From Gammaproteobacteria bacterium (GTDB lineage: Bacteria > Pseudomonadota > Gammaproteobacteria > Xanthomonadales > SZUA-36), in assembly GCA_024277815.1 (NCBI GenBank), contig JAJRUM010000043.1:49506-113505 (forward strand): a DNA stretch of 64,000 bases. The letters are read 5' to 3'. Positions 17,896 through 28,300 of this stretch are shown piece by piece. Position 1 is the stretch's first letter. Each line of letters opens with the position of its first letter. The notes under the pieces are model-generated. The model ran no database searches. It worked only from the letters and a program-made list of their open reading frames with translations, and was not told the DNA's origin. The translations under genes and the position numbers were made by a program.

Positions 17896-17904
17896 CACCA
17901 TGAA
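17888..17904 (+). repeat. Direct repeat copy 2 at the cyclophilin start
   Basis: ACCGGTGACACCATGAA is identical to 12927-12943, with the ATG used as start codon here. Together the two copies bracket the glycosylation module (about 12.94-17.89 kb). Confidence 0.65.
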
Positions 17905-18811
17905 AAAATACCTCAGGCTCTTCTCAACCCGCTGGGTACTGCTGGCAATTCTGCTGGCCGGACCCGTTATTGTATTTGCACAAGACGACCTTGTCTGGAA
18001 CCCGCTCGACCCCGACGATACGGTCTACCTGCAGTTGCAGGAAGGCACAGTAGTGATTGAACTCAACCCGACATTCGCACCGAAAACCGTGAAGCAATTC
18101 AAAGTATTGCTTGAAGATCAGTTCTACCGTGGCCTGAGCTTCTACCGTGTTATCGATGGATTCGTCGCCCAGGCAGGCGATGAAAGTGACATCGACGGCA
18201 GCCGTGACTCACCAACACTTAAGGCTGAGTTTGAGATTCAGTGGCCCATGAAACCAAAGGACAAGAAGGAAGCCAAACAGTGGTTCCCATTGCCATGGAC
18301 CCTGGTGCAGAAAGAAGATTTGTTTGCGCCGTACACCGGTTTCATCAACGGCTTTGCCGCTGGCCGTGACAACAACAAGGGCGGTAAAGCCTGGCTCACC
18401 CATTGCCCCGGCACCGTGGCGATGGCACGCGATACGGACGCTGACAGCAGCAGTACGGATTTCTATATTGTCATTGGTCAGGCACCACGCTATCTCGATC
18501 GTAACCTGACCGTATTTGGCCGCGTAGTATGGGGTATGGATGTAGTGCAACGTATCAAGCGTGGAGCAACAAAGGAGAATGGCTACATCCAGGGTGATAT
18601 GCAACGAACCTGGATAAAACGCATGCAACTTGCCAGCAGCCTTGATACAAACGAGCAGTTAAATATTTATACTGCTGACACCAACAGCAAGGGCTTCAAA
18701 GCCATGCTGAAGGAACGCCGCAACCGTGGCAGCAAGTTCTTCAGGCAACAGCCCCCCAGGGTACTGGATATCTGTCAGGTTCCCGTGCCGGCCAGGCTGG
18801 AGAAGAAATAG
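17900..18811 (+). CDS. Exported cyclophilin-type peptidyl-prolyl isomerase
   Basis: Probable periplasmic prolyl isomerase of 303 aa. A cleavable signal peptide (residues 1-27, ending VFAQ) is followed by a cyclophilin domain: FYRVIDGFVAQAG is the equivalent of the active-site FHRxxxGFxxQGG block, then GTVAMARDTDADSSSTDFYI and LDRNLTVFGRVVWGMDV. An insertion of about 45 residues (105-150) separates the halves. It starts 5 nt after the upstream module gene stops, but the duplicated start suggests it was once adjacent to 12.93 kb. Confidence 0.88.
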   Translation: MKKYLRLFSTRWVLLAILLAGPVIVFAQDDLVWNPLDPDDTVYLQLQEGTVVIELNPTFAPKTVKQFKVLLEDQFYRGLSFYRVIDGFVAQAGDESDIDGSRDSPTLKAEFEIQWPMKPKDKKEAKQWFPLPWTLVQKEDLFAPYTGFINGFAAGRDNNKGGKAWLTHCPGTVAMARDTDADSSSTDFYIVIGQAPRYLDRNLTVFGRVVWGMDVVQRIKRGATKENGYIQGDMQRTWIKRMQLASSLDTNEQLNIYTADTNSKGFKAMLKERRNRGSKFFRQQPPRVLDICQVPVPARLEKK

Positions 18812-18852
18812 GCCTGCGAAAACAACTAACTACCTGGCTCCGAGTGGCCACC

Positions 18853-20649
18853 TCACAGCGTGACGATACGAAACAGGACGTTCAGCAACTTGACCGCTTC
18901 ACTGCTGGGCATGTGGGTCATCTTGCTGAAGTCGACCAGCGTATCCCCAAACCCGGTCAGCGATGCTTCGCTGCTGAAAGTACTGCGAACCAGGGTAATG
19001 GCTTCACTTTTTACTGCGTGCTTGCTACTCCAGTACTCCTTCAGGCCAGACATAACCTCTTCCGGAGACATCGCCAGGCGAAAAACCAGCGGTTGTGACC
19101 TGAGGCTGATCAGCGTACCGATCTGACGACGATCATGTACCAGTGTGACAAAGCGGCTGCCGGCCCGACGATACTTGATCTCCGTACCCAGGTACCAGAC
19201 CGAACGCATAAAGACCTTTTCCAGGAACGACTCAACCAACGGGCTGCCGCCAACATTGTTGTCATGCACACGTTGGATAAACCAGTCACGCGGCCGTTGA
19301 TAACTCTCCACGCTGGTAATTTTTGCCAATTCCATTACCGCCAGCACCGGTTGCAACTCCCGGGTATCAATCTGCCCGTCATCGTTCTCATCAAGCAGGC
19401 TGAAAAGGGTGTCAAAATAGGCCGCTATCTAAATTTTAACCCGGTCCCTGTCGGATGAACGCTCGAACAGGCTGGCCGCTTCAGGCAAGCTATCAAGGTA
19501 GGCCCAGCTTTGCAGGCTGGTGACCGTATCGACTGAAGGGTCACGAACCAGGTGCTGGAATAATTCCGGCCAGGCAATCTGCATACTGACCAGAGCAAAC
19601 AGTATGCGGAATTCATTGCTGGTCGTATCCCGGCCAGCATTGTGGTGGTGAATTCTTTCCAGCAAGTTAGTGTAGTTGATCACACGCTTGATGCTGCGGG
19701 GATTACGGCCCACGGTGAAGCGTGTGATATCAAGGAAAAATTGCCGACTGTCAGCATCGGAACCAGCATCCTGTACACACGGCATGCCGGCTTTCTGCAA
19801 CAAGCCAAATATGTAGTCATCAAGTTTGTACGAAGTGGTAGGTACAATGAAGGGCAGCTGCACCAGCTTGTCAAAAAACGCCTTGCCGCTGGCTTTCTGC
19901 AAGTCATGACCAAGTTTTTCAACCATGCCGCGCTGCACAACTTCATAGTCCAGCGCCATGACAAAAACACAACCGGGCACATCGACAAAGTTCTTGATGG
20001 CTTCCAACAACTCAAGCGCCCTGGCGGGCCGGACCCGATCCAGGTCATCAATAAAAATAACAATCCGGCGGCCTTCACCGCTTTGTGTCCAAAGCGATAC
20101 CAACTTCTCGAACTCAGCCCTGAACACCAGCATCTGACTGGCAATGTCGATGTGTGACACCTCTGCCAGCGAATCGTTGCTGCGGCCCTGGGACAAATCC
20201 CGGATCTGCTGCATAGCAATCAGGAGCTTACGCCTGGCTGCGTTCAGGCAGGCCTCAACAGCAGCAGGTTCCAGGGCCGGGTCCTTACCAAGCGCTTCAC
20301 CCAGCCTGCTGGTCAGGGCGTACAGGCAGGCAACGGCCATATGGGTATCCGGGTCAAACTGAGCATACGGCCAGCTGTCATAACTAATGGCCTTACACAG
20401 CGCGGTATCAAGCAATCCCGATTGCTCACCCTCACCACTACCACGCAGCATGTTCATCAGGCTGGTACGCCCAACCCCCCAGTCACCCTGAATTCCAATA
20501 GTCAATGGTGTTTCACACTGATAGATAAAATCCCGCAGGGCTTCCGCATACGGAATCAGGTGTAAGGTATCAGCCGCGCGTGCTTTATCATTCTCTTCAA
20601 GGCTCGAGGAGAACTTCAGAGGCGCTTCACGTAATGTGCCATCACTCAT
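18853..20649 (-). pseudogene. KAP family P-loop NTPase interrupted by an in-frame amber codon
   Basis: The N-terminal 406 codons (19432-20649) encode a KAP-type NTPase. The Walker A is GDWGVGRTS (residues 55-63), with arginine at 61 where lysine is normal; the Walker B IVIFIDDLDR near 195 is intact. A TAG at 19429-19431 stops the frame, but the same frame continues open for another 192 codons to 18853. That part begins IAAYFDTLFSLL and then has a perfect EF-hand loop DENDDGQIDTRE. No frameshift separates the parts, so a single substitution (such as CAG to TAG) explains it. It may be a fresh pseudogene, a readthrough case or a sequence error. The substrate is unknown. Confidence 0.82.
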
Positions 20650-20722
20650 TTTCAGACCCTGTGCTTGCTAATTATTCACAAGCATAGTCTACCCTGAGTG
20701 AATTTGTAGGAACCACGCGTAC

Positions 20723-22498
20723 TCAGGTATCCCCGAACTGGAGTTTTGCCAGGCGGGCATAAAGTTCGCTGCTCTGCATCAATTCATCGTGGTTACCAAT
20801 CGCAACAATCCGTCCCTCATCCATAACCACAATACGATCAACTTTCTTGACCGTCGCAAGCCGGTGAGCAATAACCAGCGTGGTGCGGTCCTGCATCAAA
20901 CCTTCCAGCGCCATCTGCACCAACCGTTCACTTTCAGCATCCAGCGAGCTGGTCGCCTCGTCCAGCAGCAGGATGGGCGGATCCTTCAAAATCGCCCGGG
21001 CGATAGCCACACGCTGACGCTGACCACCGGACAAGCGGGTGCCGCGTTCACCAAGGAAGGTGTCATAACCATCCGGCAAAGCAGTGATAAATTCATCCGC
21101 CGCCGCCGCAACTGCCGCCTGTTCTACTGCGAAATCATCTGCATCCGGCTTGCCGTAACGAATATTCTCGCGGGCGCTGTCGCCAAACAACACCGTATCC
21201 TGCGGTACCAGGCCAATTTGCTGCCGCAAATCGGTGGGCGATAACTGCGCGATGTCTACACCATCAATCTCAACACAACCCGACTCCGGATCATAAAATC
21301 TCAGCAGCATCTGAAAGCTGGTACTTTTACCGGCACCCGATGGCCCGACAATGGCGACGGTTTCACCCGCTTCAATGTCCAGAGAAAAATCTTCCAGTGC
21401 TGCCGTGTCCGGTCGCGAAGGATAGTGAAACTTGAGTTGCTTGAATGCAATGCGGCCACTGGCACGCTCAGGCAGCGCCAGGGGTTGCTCCGGCGCCCGA
21501 ATTACAGGGCGGGCCAGCAGTAATTCAGACAAACGTTCCATTGCCCCGGCACCACGCTGTACCTCTCCCCATACCTCGCTGAGGCCGGCTGCGGCAGAAC
21601 CGACAAACATTGAATACATCAGGAACTGTGCCAGTTCACCACCGGTCATTGACCCTGCCAACACCGAACGGGAACCCGCCCAGAGGATGACGGTGATGGC
21701 ACCAAACACCATCGTAATACCCAGTGCCGTCAGGAAAGCACGTGTTCGCACGCGACGTATAGCAGCTATGAAACTCTCCGTAACCGCCTCGCTGTAGCGC
21801 TTGCTTTGCAGCGACTCAAGGGTAAACGCCTGCACCGTTTGTATGGCATTTAGGGTTTCATCAGCGAGACCGCTGGTATCAGCAACCCGATCCTGGGTGG
21901 TACGCGACTGGCTTCTGATTCTACGCCCGACAATGATGATCGGCACGATCACTATCGGTATGCCCATCAGGATGTACAGCGTCAGTTGTACACTGGTCAT
22001 CGCCAACATCACCAGGCCGCCCAGCAGGTTAAGCAGCGAGCGCAAGGCAATTGAAAGACTGACACCAGACACACTCTGTACCAGCGTAATATCTGCGGTC
22101 AGCCGGGACAACACTTCACCGGTGCGGGTGGTTTCAAAAAACGTTGGGTCCATGCGAATGACCCGGTCATATACTTCGGTACGAATATCGGCAACCACGC
22201 GCTCTCCCAACCAGGAAACCAGGTAATAGCGCAGCGCTGCGAAGCCGCCAAACAGGGCTGCAGCAGCGAAAAACCAGCCAAAATAGCGGTTGATCGTTCC
22301 AATATCATTGGCGGCAAAACCGTTATCAATCAGGTAGCGCAAAGCGATCGGCAAAGCGAGCAACGACGCTGATGCCACCAGCAATGCCACCAGTGCCGCT
22401 ATCAGCGTACTCCGGTAAGCAAGGATAAATGGAACCAGCGACCGTAACGGTTTGAGGGAGCTGCCCTTGGGGCGCTCGGTAGAATTCTTGTCAGCCAT
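20723..22498 (-). CDS. ABC exporter with fused membrane and ATPase domains (MsbA-like)
   Basis: Half-transporter of 591 aa working as a homodimer in the inner membrane. The transmembrane domain with six helices spans about residues 20-320. The ATPase domain has Walker A GPSGAGKS (near 384), signature LSGGQRQR (near 488), Walker B ILLLDEAT (near 508) and the switch histidine in VIAHRL. It resembles lipid or drug exporters of the MsbA/multidrug class; the substrate cannot be told. It is a single gene, followed by a KAP NTPase gene on the same strand. Confidence 0.9.
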   Translation of the reverse strand: MADKNSTERPKGSSLKPLRSLVPFILAYRSTLIAALVALLVASASLLALPIALRYLIDNGFAANDIGTINRYFGWFFAAAALFGGFAALRYYLVSWLGERVVADIRTEVYDRVIRMDPTFFETTRTGEVLSRLTADITLVQSVSGVSLSIALRSLLNLLGGLVMLAMTSVQLTLYILMGIPIVIVPIIIVGRRIRSQSRTTQDRVADTSGLADETLNAIQTVQAFTLESLQSKRYSEAVTESFIAAIRRVRTRAFLTALGITMVFGAITVILWAGSRSVLAGSMTGGELAQFLMYSMFVGSAAAGLSEVWGEVQRGAGAMERLSELLLARPVIRAPEQPLALPERASGRIAFKQLKFHYPSRPDTAALEDFSLDIEAGETVAIVGPSGAGKSTSFQMLLRFYDPESGCVEIDGVDIAQLSPTDLRQQIGLVPQDTVLFGDSARENIRYGKPDADDFAVEQAAVAAAADEFITALPDGYDTFLGERGTRLSGGQRQRVAIARAILKDPPILLLDEATSSLDAESERLVQMALEGLMQDRTTLVIAHRLATVKKVDRIVVMDEGRIVAIGNHDELMQSSELYARLAKLQFGDT

Positions 22499-22604
22499 CT
22501 AACACAGATGGGGCTCATCAGAAGACTTTAAAGGCGGCAGCCCTTCCCGCTGCTGTTGTAAGCCCAGCCTTTGGTCTTGTTTCCCGGCTTCGATGCGCGG
22601 CGAC

Positions 22605-22745
22605 ATGGGGTACCTCTCCCCGAGGCACGCTGTGAATACGTCCATGTACGCTCGGGGCCTGCTTGGCCCAGGCCAGCCTCTCGACCAGTACACTGGTCTC
22701 ACCTCCCCCTGCAGGCCACGGCCTCAGGGAGAGGTGCCCCATATC
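22605..22745. repeat. ERIC-like imperfect palindromic repeat A
   Basis: An approximately 140-bp element with outer arms GGGGTACCTCTCCCCGAGGC (22607-22626) and GCCTCAGGGAGAGGTGCCCC (22721-22740), 18 of 20 bases complementary. Inside lies GTGAATACGTCCATGTACGCTC, an ERIC/IRU-like core. Located between the ABC exporter and the molybdoenzyme gene. Confidence 0.75.
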
Positions 22746-22812
22746 CCCGCTCGGGTTCCGGGGAAACTGACACATCTAATCTCAAATACCCCGCCATACT
22801 GAGCGGGGGTAC

Positions 22813-22904
22813 GGGGGGTTGCGCTCTGAGACCTTCACAAACAGGGATGTTTGTGATGAGCCTACAGGGACGTATTCACGGCGTGTCTCAGAGGGCAACC
22901 CCCC
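22813..22904. repeat. ERIC-like imperfect palindromic repeat B
   Basis: A 92-bp element with outer arms at 22813-22832 (GGGGGGTTGCGCTCTGAGAC) and 22885-22904, plus an inner hairpin CACAAACA/TGTTTGTG (22836-22852). It carries the same core as repeat A in inverted orientation (GAGCCTACAGGGACGTATTC). No gene is seen in the rest of 22499-23015. Confidence 0.72.
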
Positions 22905-23015
22905 GTGGCGCCGCGATTCGGAGTTGCTAAGCTCAAGAACCGGCCGTGAGGCCTGCTTAAATCATGTACTGCCGACGTGCCGCAGAGGATGGTGCCACAC
23001 ACCGGAGCATTAAAC

Positions 23016-25364
23016 CTAAACCCCCGGCTGTCGAAAAGACCTGATCTCTGGCAAGGGTTGGTCAAACAGCTCAACTTCGACCAGGCAACTGTGCGCCGTC
23101 GGGCCCTGGCCCAGCTTCGAAGTGCCAATGTCGCGGGTCAGCACATTCGGGTTGCCATGAGTCTCCAGGCTGTTCGGGTCGCTGGCATCCAGCGGTTCGT
23201 ACCAGGAACCGGTCGGTAACTCAATGACACCGGGCCGGATATTATCCGACAACGCCACGCCGGCCAGGCAGGCACCCCGGTCGTTGAAAACACGTACGAC
23301 ATCCCCCGCCTTGATGTTGCGCGCGGCCGCATCCGACGGGTTCATCCGCATCAGTTCGCGGCCTTTTACCTTGGCATTGCGGCTGGTTCGGCCATGGTCT
23401 AACTGGCTGTGCAAGCGCGTCCTCGGCTGGTTGGATACTAAATGCAGCGGGAATTCGGCACTGCGCGCTCCACCGGGGAACTCATCCTTCTCGAACCACA
23501 TCGCGTGGCCTCTGCAATCATCGTAGCCAAACCCATCAATGGTCTCTGAAAAAATTTCAATCTTCCCCGAGGGAGTGTCAAGCGGATGAGCCACAGGATC
23601 ATGCCTGAACTTCTCCAGCGGAAAATCCACTTCGGCAAGCTGATCCTCAACTGAAAACTGCTGCCCGGCCCAGAAATCATCAAAAGCCGGGAGTGACACA
23701 CCATTGTCGGCTGCATCGCTGCGGGTCTGGTCATATAAAAACCTGATCCACTCCATTTCACTACGGCCTTCAGTAAACTTTTCCTCAAAGCCTAACTGCC
23801 CGGCAATGCAGGAAAACACTTCAAAATCACTGCGGGACTGTGCATATGGTTCTACAACCTTCCGCATTGGCGACAACCAGTGGTCATAGCTGCTGCCGCC
23901 GAGGTCGTTACGTTCCAGCGTGGTCGTGCATGGGAACACGATATCGGCCTGGCGGGCCGTGGCTGTCCAGACCTGCTCGTTGACGATAATGGTTTCCGGT
24001 CGCTGCCAGGCTTTCCGCAGACGATTCAGGTCCTGGTGATGGTGAAAAGGGTTGCCGCCCGCCCAGTAAACTAACTTGATGTCGGGATAGGTTACACGCT
24101 GGCCATTGAAATCGATCACCGCGCCCGGATTAAGCAACATGTCACTGATACGGGCCACCGGAATGAAGGTCGACACAGGGTTCTGCCCCTGGGAAAACTT
24201 GCCGGTAGAAAAGGCCGGCAGCTTGCGCCCCAGAAAACCCATGTTGTGGATACAGCCATAACCGTAAGCCACCCCACCGCCAGGCTTGCCAATGTGTCCC
24301 AACATCGCACCCAGCACGGTGATCATCCAGTACGGCTGTTCGCCGTGTTGCTGGCGTTGTAACGACCAGCTTATGCCCAGCACGCTGCGCTCGGCAGCCA
24401 GGTCGCGCGCCATCTGGCGAATGTCCTCAGCCGGGATATCGGAGAGCGCTGACGCCCACTGGGCATTTTTTGGCTGTCCATCGGTTTCCCCCATCAGGTA
24501 GGGCAGAAACCGCTCAAAGCCCTCGGTATATTTTTCCAGGAAGTCCCTGTCATGCAGACCTTCTTCTACCAGCGTATGAGCCAGCCCAAGCATGATGGCG
24601 ACATCTGAGTTGGGGCAACAGGCCCACCATTCGGGCTCAATAAAGGTACCGCTGTGATCAGTGCCGACATCGTCGCGGACCGGGCTGACACAGATAATGC
24701 GTACACCGGCTGTACTCATTTTCAACAACTGGTCGCGAGCCGTGTGGGCTCCGAGGCCACCCGAATTGACCTGGGTGTTCTTCATGGCCGCACCGCCGAA
24801 TAACAGCATTGTGCGAGCATGTTTTGCAACATCATCAGAAGTAGGTGCATGAAACACCAGACGCAAAAAAGACACACCCAGCACGTGCGGCATGATGGCC
24901 TGTGCTGCTGCCGTGGAATACGAGGCTACGGAACTTGTATAGCCACCGTACTGATTTAGAAACCGATGTAACTGGCTTTGCGAGTGATGAAAACGCCCGG
25001 CACTGCCCCAGCCATATGAGCCACCATATATGGACTCATTGCCATAATTGTCTCTGGCCCGCTTAAGGGCCCGGGCCGCAAGTGCGGTTGCCTTTTGCCA
25101 GGTGACCGGCACAAACGGTTCAATGCCACGCTGGCTTGCATCGCTGTTCCACTCGTCTTGCAGGTAGCCGGCTCGCACCATCGGTTGCGGGATGCGTACA
25201 CCTTTATCCAGAGCATCCAGCAATGACTGGCCAATCGGCGACGGGTCCGGATCTTCGGCATAGGAATGGATCGCAGTGACAACATTACCCTCAGCTTCAA
25301 CCAGGTAGTTACCCCAGTGGCTGCAAGTTGGGATCAAGGTGGTGTTCTTGGTGGTTTTTGACAT
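23016..25364 (-). CDS. Molybdopterin-dependent oxidoreductase of the DMSO/TMAO/biotin sulfoxide reductase family
   Basis: Enzyme of 782 aa reducing S- or N-oxides with a bis-MGD molybdenum centre. Serine 121 in GSYGWGSAGRFHH is the expected Mo ligand of this family. Later blocks fit family cofactor-binding sites (WAGGNPFHHHQDLNRL near 440, and the C-terminal VSNQPRTRLHSQLDHG followed by GDVVRVFNDRGACLAG). There is no Tat signal and no N-terminal Fe-S cluster motif, so it should be cytosolic, as in BisC or the TorZ core. It has no membrane cytochrome partner here. The physiological substrate is unknown. Confidence 0.87.
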   Translation of the reverse strand: MSKTTKNTTLIPTCSHWGNYLVEAEGNVVTAIHSYAEDPDPSPIGQSLLDALDKGVRIPQPMVRAGYLQDEWNSDASQRGIEPFVPVTWQKATALAARALKRARDNYGNESIYGGSYGWGSAGRFHHSQSQLHRFLNQYGGYTSSVASYSTAAAQAIMPHVLGVSFLRLVFHAPTSDDVAKHARTMLLFGGAAMKNTQVNSGGLGAHTARDQLLKMSTAGVRIICVSPVRDDVGTDHSGTFIEPEWWACCPNSDVAIMLGLAHTLVEEGLHDRDFLEKYTEGFERFLPYLMGETDGQPKNAQWASALSDIPAEDIRQMARDLAAERSVLGISWSLQRQQHGEQPYWMITVLGAMLGHIGKPGGGVAYGYGCIHNMGFLGRKLPAFSTGKFSQGQNPVSTFIPVARISDMLLNPGAVIDFNGQRVTYPDIKLVYWAGGNPFHHHQDLNRLRKAWQRPETIIVNEQVWTATARQADIVFPCTTTLERNDLGGSSYDHWLSPMRKVVEPYAQSRSDFEVFSCIAGQLGFEEKFTEGRSEMEWIRFLYDQTRSDAADNGVSLPAFDDFWAGQQFSVEDQLAEVDFPLEKFRHDPVAHPLDTPSGKIEIFSETIDGFGYDDCRGHAMWFEKDEFPGGARSAEFPLHLVSNQPRTRLHSQLDHGRTSRNAKVKGRELMRMNPSDAAARNIKAGDVVRVFNDRGACLAGVALSDNIRPGVIELPTGSWYEPLDASDPNSLETHGNPNVLTRDIGTSKLGQGPTAHSCLVEVELFDQPLPEIRSFRQPGV

Positions 25365-25465
25365 TCAGGAATTTTAACGTGTTTTGAAGTATTTGAGGTT
25401 TTTTCACTTTTGTGTGTAAATAGCCGTCCAAATTGAATGCCAGAGAAATCCAAAGGAAGTGTAAA

Positions 25466-27409
25466 TTGAAACAACTACTTACTCCGATCAGAATTTTATT
25501 TTCAGTCGCATTGACGATAGGTGCGAGCGCAGCGCTGGCCCAGATCCCTGTCACTGAAGATACCAGGGAAGTCCTGCATGACGCCTATTCGGGCAAGAGC
25601 TACTCGCCTTATGCGCAGCGTGGCTTTCCCAGCAATGTCTATTGGGGTGACACCCACCTGCATACTTCACTGTCAATGGATGCTGGCGCCTTTGGTAACC
25701 GACTGGGCCTGGAATCGGCTTATCAGTTTGCCCGTGGCGATGAGGTTGTCTCTTCAAGTGGTGTGCCAGCAAAGCTGTCCCGGCCACTCGATTTTCTGGT
25801 CATCGCGGATCACTCCGACAACATGGGTTTATTCCCCGACCTGTTCGCCGGCAAACCGAATATCCTGGCTGACCCGACCGGCAGGGAATGGTATGACAGA
25901 ATCCAGGCGGGGGATGGCGTGGGTGTAGCGTTGGAACTGATCGGTAGATTTTCGCAGGGTACTTTTCCGGAAGGTCTGATTTATGCGCCGGACGGCGATG
26001 CGTATAAATCTGTCTGGCAGGGAACCATCGCCGCGGCGGAGAAGTATAACGACCCCGGCAAGTTCACCGCCTTCATCGGCTTTGAATGGACCTCGCTGAT
26101 CAAGGGCAGCAATATGCACCGTGTCGTCATGTACCGGGACGACGCAGACAAGGCCTCGCAGATAGTTGCTTACACAACCACGCCACCATTGGGCAGCCCC
26201 AATCCCCGGGATCTGTGGAAATGGATGGCCAACTTCGAAGACAAGACCGGCGGCGATGTGCTGGCGATTGCACACAATGGCAACCTGTCCAACGGCATCA
26301 TGTTCCCGCTGGAGGTGCAGTACGATGGCCGTAAGCTGGACGAAGAATACGTCACTGAGCGGGCCAAATGGGAACCGGCTTATGAAGTAACCCAGATCAA
26401 AGGTGATGGCGAAACCCACCCCTTCCTGTCACCGGATGATGAGTTTTCCGACTATGAGAACTGGGATTTCGGCAACCTCGACCTGTCACAACTCAAGACC
26501 AATGAAATGCTGGCTGGCGAGTATGCCCGTGAAGCACTGAAACGTGGTCTCCAGCTGGAAAAGAAACTCGGCACCAATCCCTATAAGTTTGGTCAGTTGG
26601 GTTCCACTGACAGCCATACTTCGCTGGCAACCGCACAAGAAGATAATTTCTTCGGAAAACACACTGGCTATGAGCCAAGCCCGAGCCGCATGGAGCATCC
26701 CATGATGGTATCTCCGGACAAATCTGTACGTATCGATGGCTGGCGCCTGGTGGCGTCAGGACTGACCGCAGTCTGGGCTACGGAGAACACGCGTGCGGCA
26801 CTGTTCGATGCCATAGAGCGTAAAGAAATCTATGCCACCACCGGCAGCCGCATGGCTGTGCGTTTCTTCGGTGGCTGGGACTTCACTGACCAGGATATGA
26901 ACAGCCGTTCGCCGGCCTTTAACGGTTACCGCAAAGGCGTGCCGATGGGCGGAGATCTGCCACCCAGGCCCCAAAAAGCCCGCGCTCCGACCTTTATGGT
27001 TTACGCTCTGCGTGATCCGATTGGCGCCAACCTTGACCGCATTCAGATCATCAAGGGCTGGATGGACCGCAAAGGCAAAACACACGAGCAGGTCTACGAT
27101 GTAGTCTGGGCAGGTGAACGTGAGATCAACAGCAAAGGTAAGCTTCCTCCCGTGGGTAACACCGTGGATGTCAAGAATGCCAACTGGACCAACACCATCG
27201 GCAGCTCGGAGCTGACCACCGTGTGGACCGACCCGGATTTTGATCCCAGGCAGTCAGCTTTCTATTATGCTCGCGTCATCGAAATTCCTACACCTCGCTG
27301 GTCAACCTATGATGCTTTCCGTTTCGGCATTGATGTACCGGAAGGTGCTGACACCTCGACACAGGAACGTGCTTACAGCTCACCGATCTGGTACTCACCG
27401 GAAAGTTAG
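25466..27409 (+). CDS. DUF3604 exported protein (PHP-like metal hydrolase fold)
   Basis: Secreted or periplasmic protein of about 647 aa. The start chosen is TTG at 25466 because AAAGGAAG lies just upstream and it gives a clean signal peptide ([10 protein letters not shown]... to AALAQ). The DUF3604 body shows [19 protein letters not shown], an HxH-containing motif as in PHP phosphoesterases, then [10 protein letters not shown] and GSTDSHTS, all candidate metal ligands. The reaction is not established. It is the first gene of an operon with a parvulin and a HupE-like protein (12-nt gap, then overlap). Confidence 0.85.
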   Translation: MKQLLTPIRILFSVALTIGASAALAQIPVTEDTREVLHDAYSGKSYSPYAQRGFPSNVYWGDTHLHTSLSMDAGAFGNRLGLESAYQFARGDEVVSSSGVPAKLSRPLDFLVIADHSDNMGLFPDLFAGKPNILADPTGREWYDRIQAGDGVGVALELIGRFSQGTFPEGLIYAPDGDAYKSVWQGTIAAAEKYNDPGKFTAFIGFEWTSLIKGSNMHRVVMYRDDADKASQIVAYTTTPPLGSPNPRDLWKWMANFEDKTGGDVLAIAHNGNLSNGIMFPLEVQYDGRKLDEEYVTERAKWEPAYEVTQIKGDGETHPFLSPDDEFSDYENWDFGNLDLSQLKTNEMLAGEYAREALKRGLQLEKKLGTNPYKFGQLGSTDSHTSLATAQEDNFFGKHTGYEPSPSRMEHPMMVSPDKSVRIDGWRLVASGLTAVWATENTRAALFDAIERKEIYATTGSRMAVRFFGGWDFTDQDMNSRSPAFNGYRKGVPMGGDLPPRPQKARAPTFMVYALRDPIGANLDRIQIIKGWMDRKGKTHEQVYDVVWAGEREINSKGKLPPVGNTVDVKNANWTNTIGSSELTTVWTDPDFDPRQSAFYYARVIEIPTPRWSTYDAFRFGIDVPEGADTSTQERAYSSPIWYSPES

Positions 27410-27421
27410 ACAGGAAACGTA

Positions 27422-28300
27422 ATGTCAAATAAATGGCTGCGTGAACCCCTGCTGCATTTCTTGCTGATTGGGGCCACGCTGTTTTTCCTGTATGGCCTGC
27501 AAAATGACCAGCCTGTAACGGATGCCAACCACATCGTCATCAGCGAGGCAGACATAGACCGCCTGCTTTCCCAATGGGAAAAAAGATGGCAGCGCCTGCC
27601 AACCCCTGCTGAACTTGACGGCATCATCGCCGCACAGGTGCGTGAAGAAGTGCTTTATCGCGAGGCTCTGGCGATGGGGCTGGACAAGAACGATGCTGTC
27701 GTTCACCGTCGCCTGGCTCAGAAAATGGAGTTTATTTTTTCTGATCTGGCCTTGCAGGCGGAACCGACCGAAGACGACCTCAACAGCTATCTCACATCCC
27801 ACCCGGAGCTATTTGAAGAACCTGCACGGATCAGTTTCGTACAGATATATTTCAACGATGACCAGCGAGCTGACCGGGTGGAACAGGATGTGGCGCAAAC
27901 ATATTCCGCACTAACGGCACCGGGTTCGATGATCGACGCGGCCAACGCCGGAGATACCTTTATGTTCGGTCAACAGCACAATAACCTGAGCAAAAAACAG
28001 GTCACACGATTATTTGGCAAGCAATTTGCAGAGCAGGTTTTTAATCTGCCGGTAGATGGTTGGCAGGAACCGATTGTTTCTGGTTTTGGCATACACCTGG
28101 TCAAAGTTGATGCAAAAACAATAGCCCGGACACCCGAACTTGATGAGGTGCGTATCAGGGTACTGAATGAGTGGCAATCCTGGCAGCGCAAACAGGTAAA
28201 TGAGCAGTTTTACCAAAGCTTGCGAGCACGTTATGAAGTGGTCATTGAGGACCGTGAGCCGGCAAACAAAGACACGACAGGCGAAGCGGAAAATCAGTGA
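27422..28300 (+). CDS. Membrane-anchored parvulin-type peptidyl-prolyl isomerase (PpiC-like)
   Basis: Protein of 292 aa with one N-terminal membrane segment (residues 9-26), a helical SurA/PpiD-like chaperone part (about 40-130), and a parvulin-type domain (about 130-255; FVQIYFNDD and QEPIVSGFGIHLVKV). It should face the periplasm and help fold an exported partner, most likely the DUF3604 protein or the HupE-like protein in its operon (inference). Its stop codon overlaps the next start (TGATG). Confidence 0.83.
   Translation: MSNKWLREPLLHFLLIGATLFFLYGLQNDQPVTDANHIVISEADIDRLLSQWEKRWQRLPTPAELDGIIAAQVREEVLYREALAMGLDKNDAVVHRRLAQKMEFIFSDLALQAEPTEDDLNSYLTSHPELFEEPARISFVQIYFNDDQRADRVEQDVAQTYSALTAPGSMIDAANAGDTFMFGQQHNNLSKKQVTRLFGKQFAEQVFNLPVDGWQEPIVSGFGIHLVKVDAKTIARTPELDEVRIRVLNEWQSWQRKQVNEQFYQSLRARYEVVIEDREPANKDTTGEAENQ

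Noticed and set aside
18853..19356. Separate gene of 167 aa downstream of the KAP NTPase
   Set aside because: It is in the same frame as the NTPase with only a TAG between them, and the sequence is open right up to that stop, so it is the C-terminal part of one gene.
22605..22904. CRISPR-like array
   Set aside because: There are only two related palindromic elements in opposite orientation, with no regular spacers and no cas genes.
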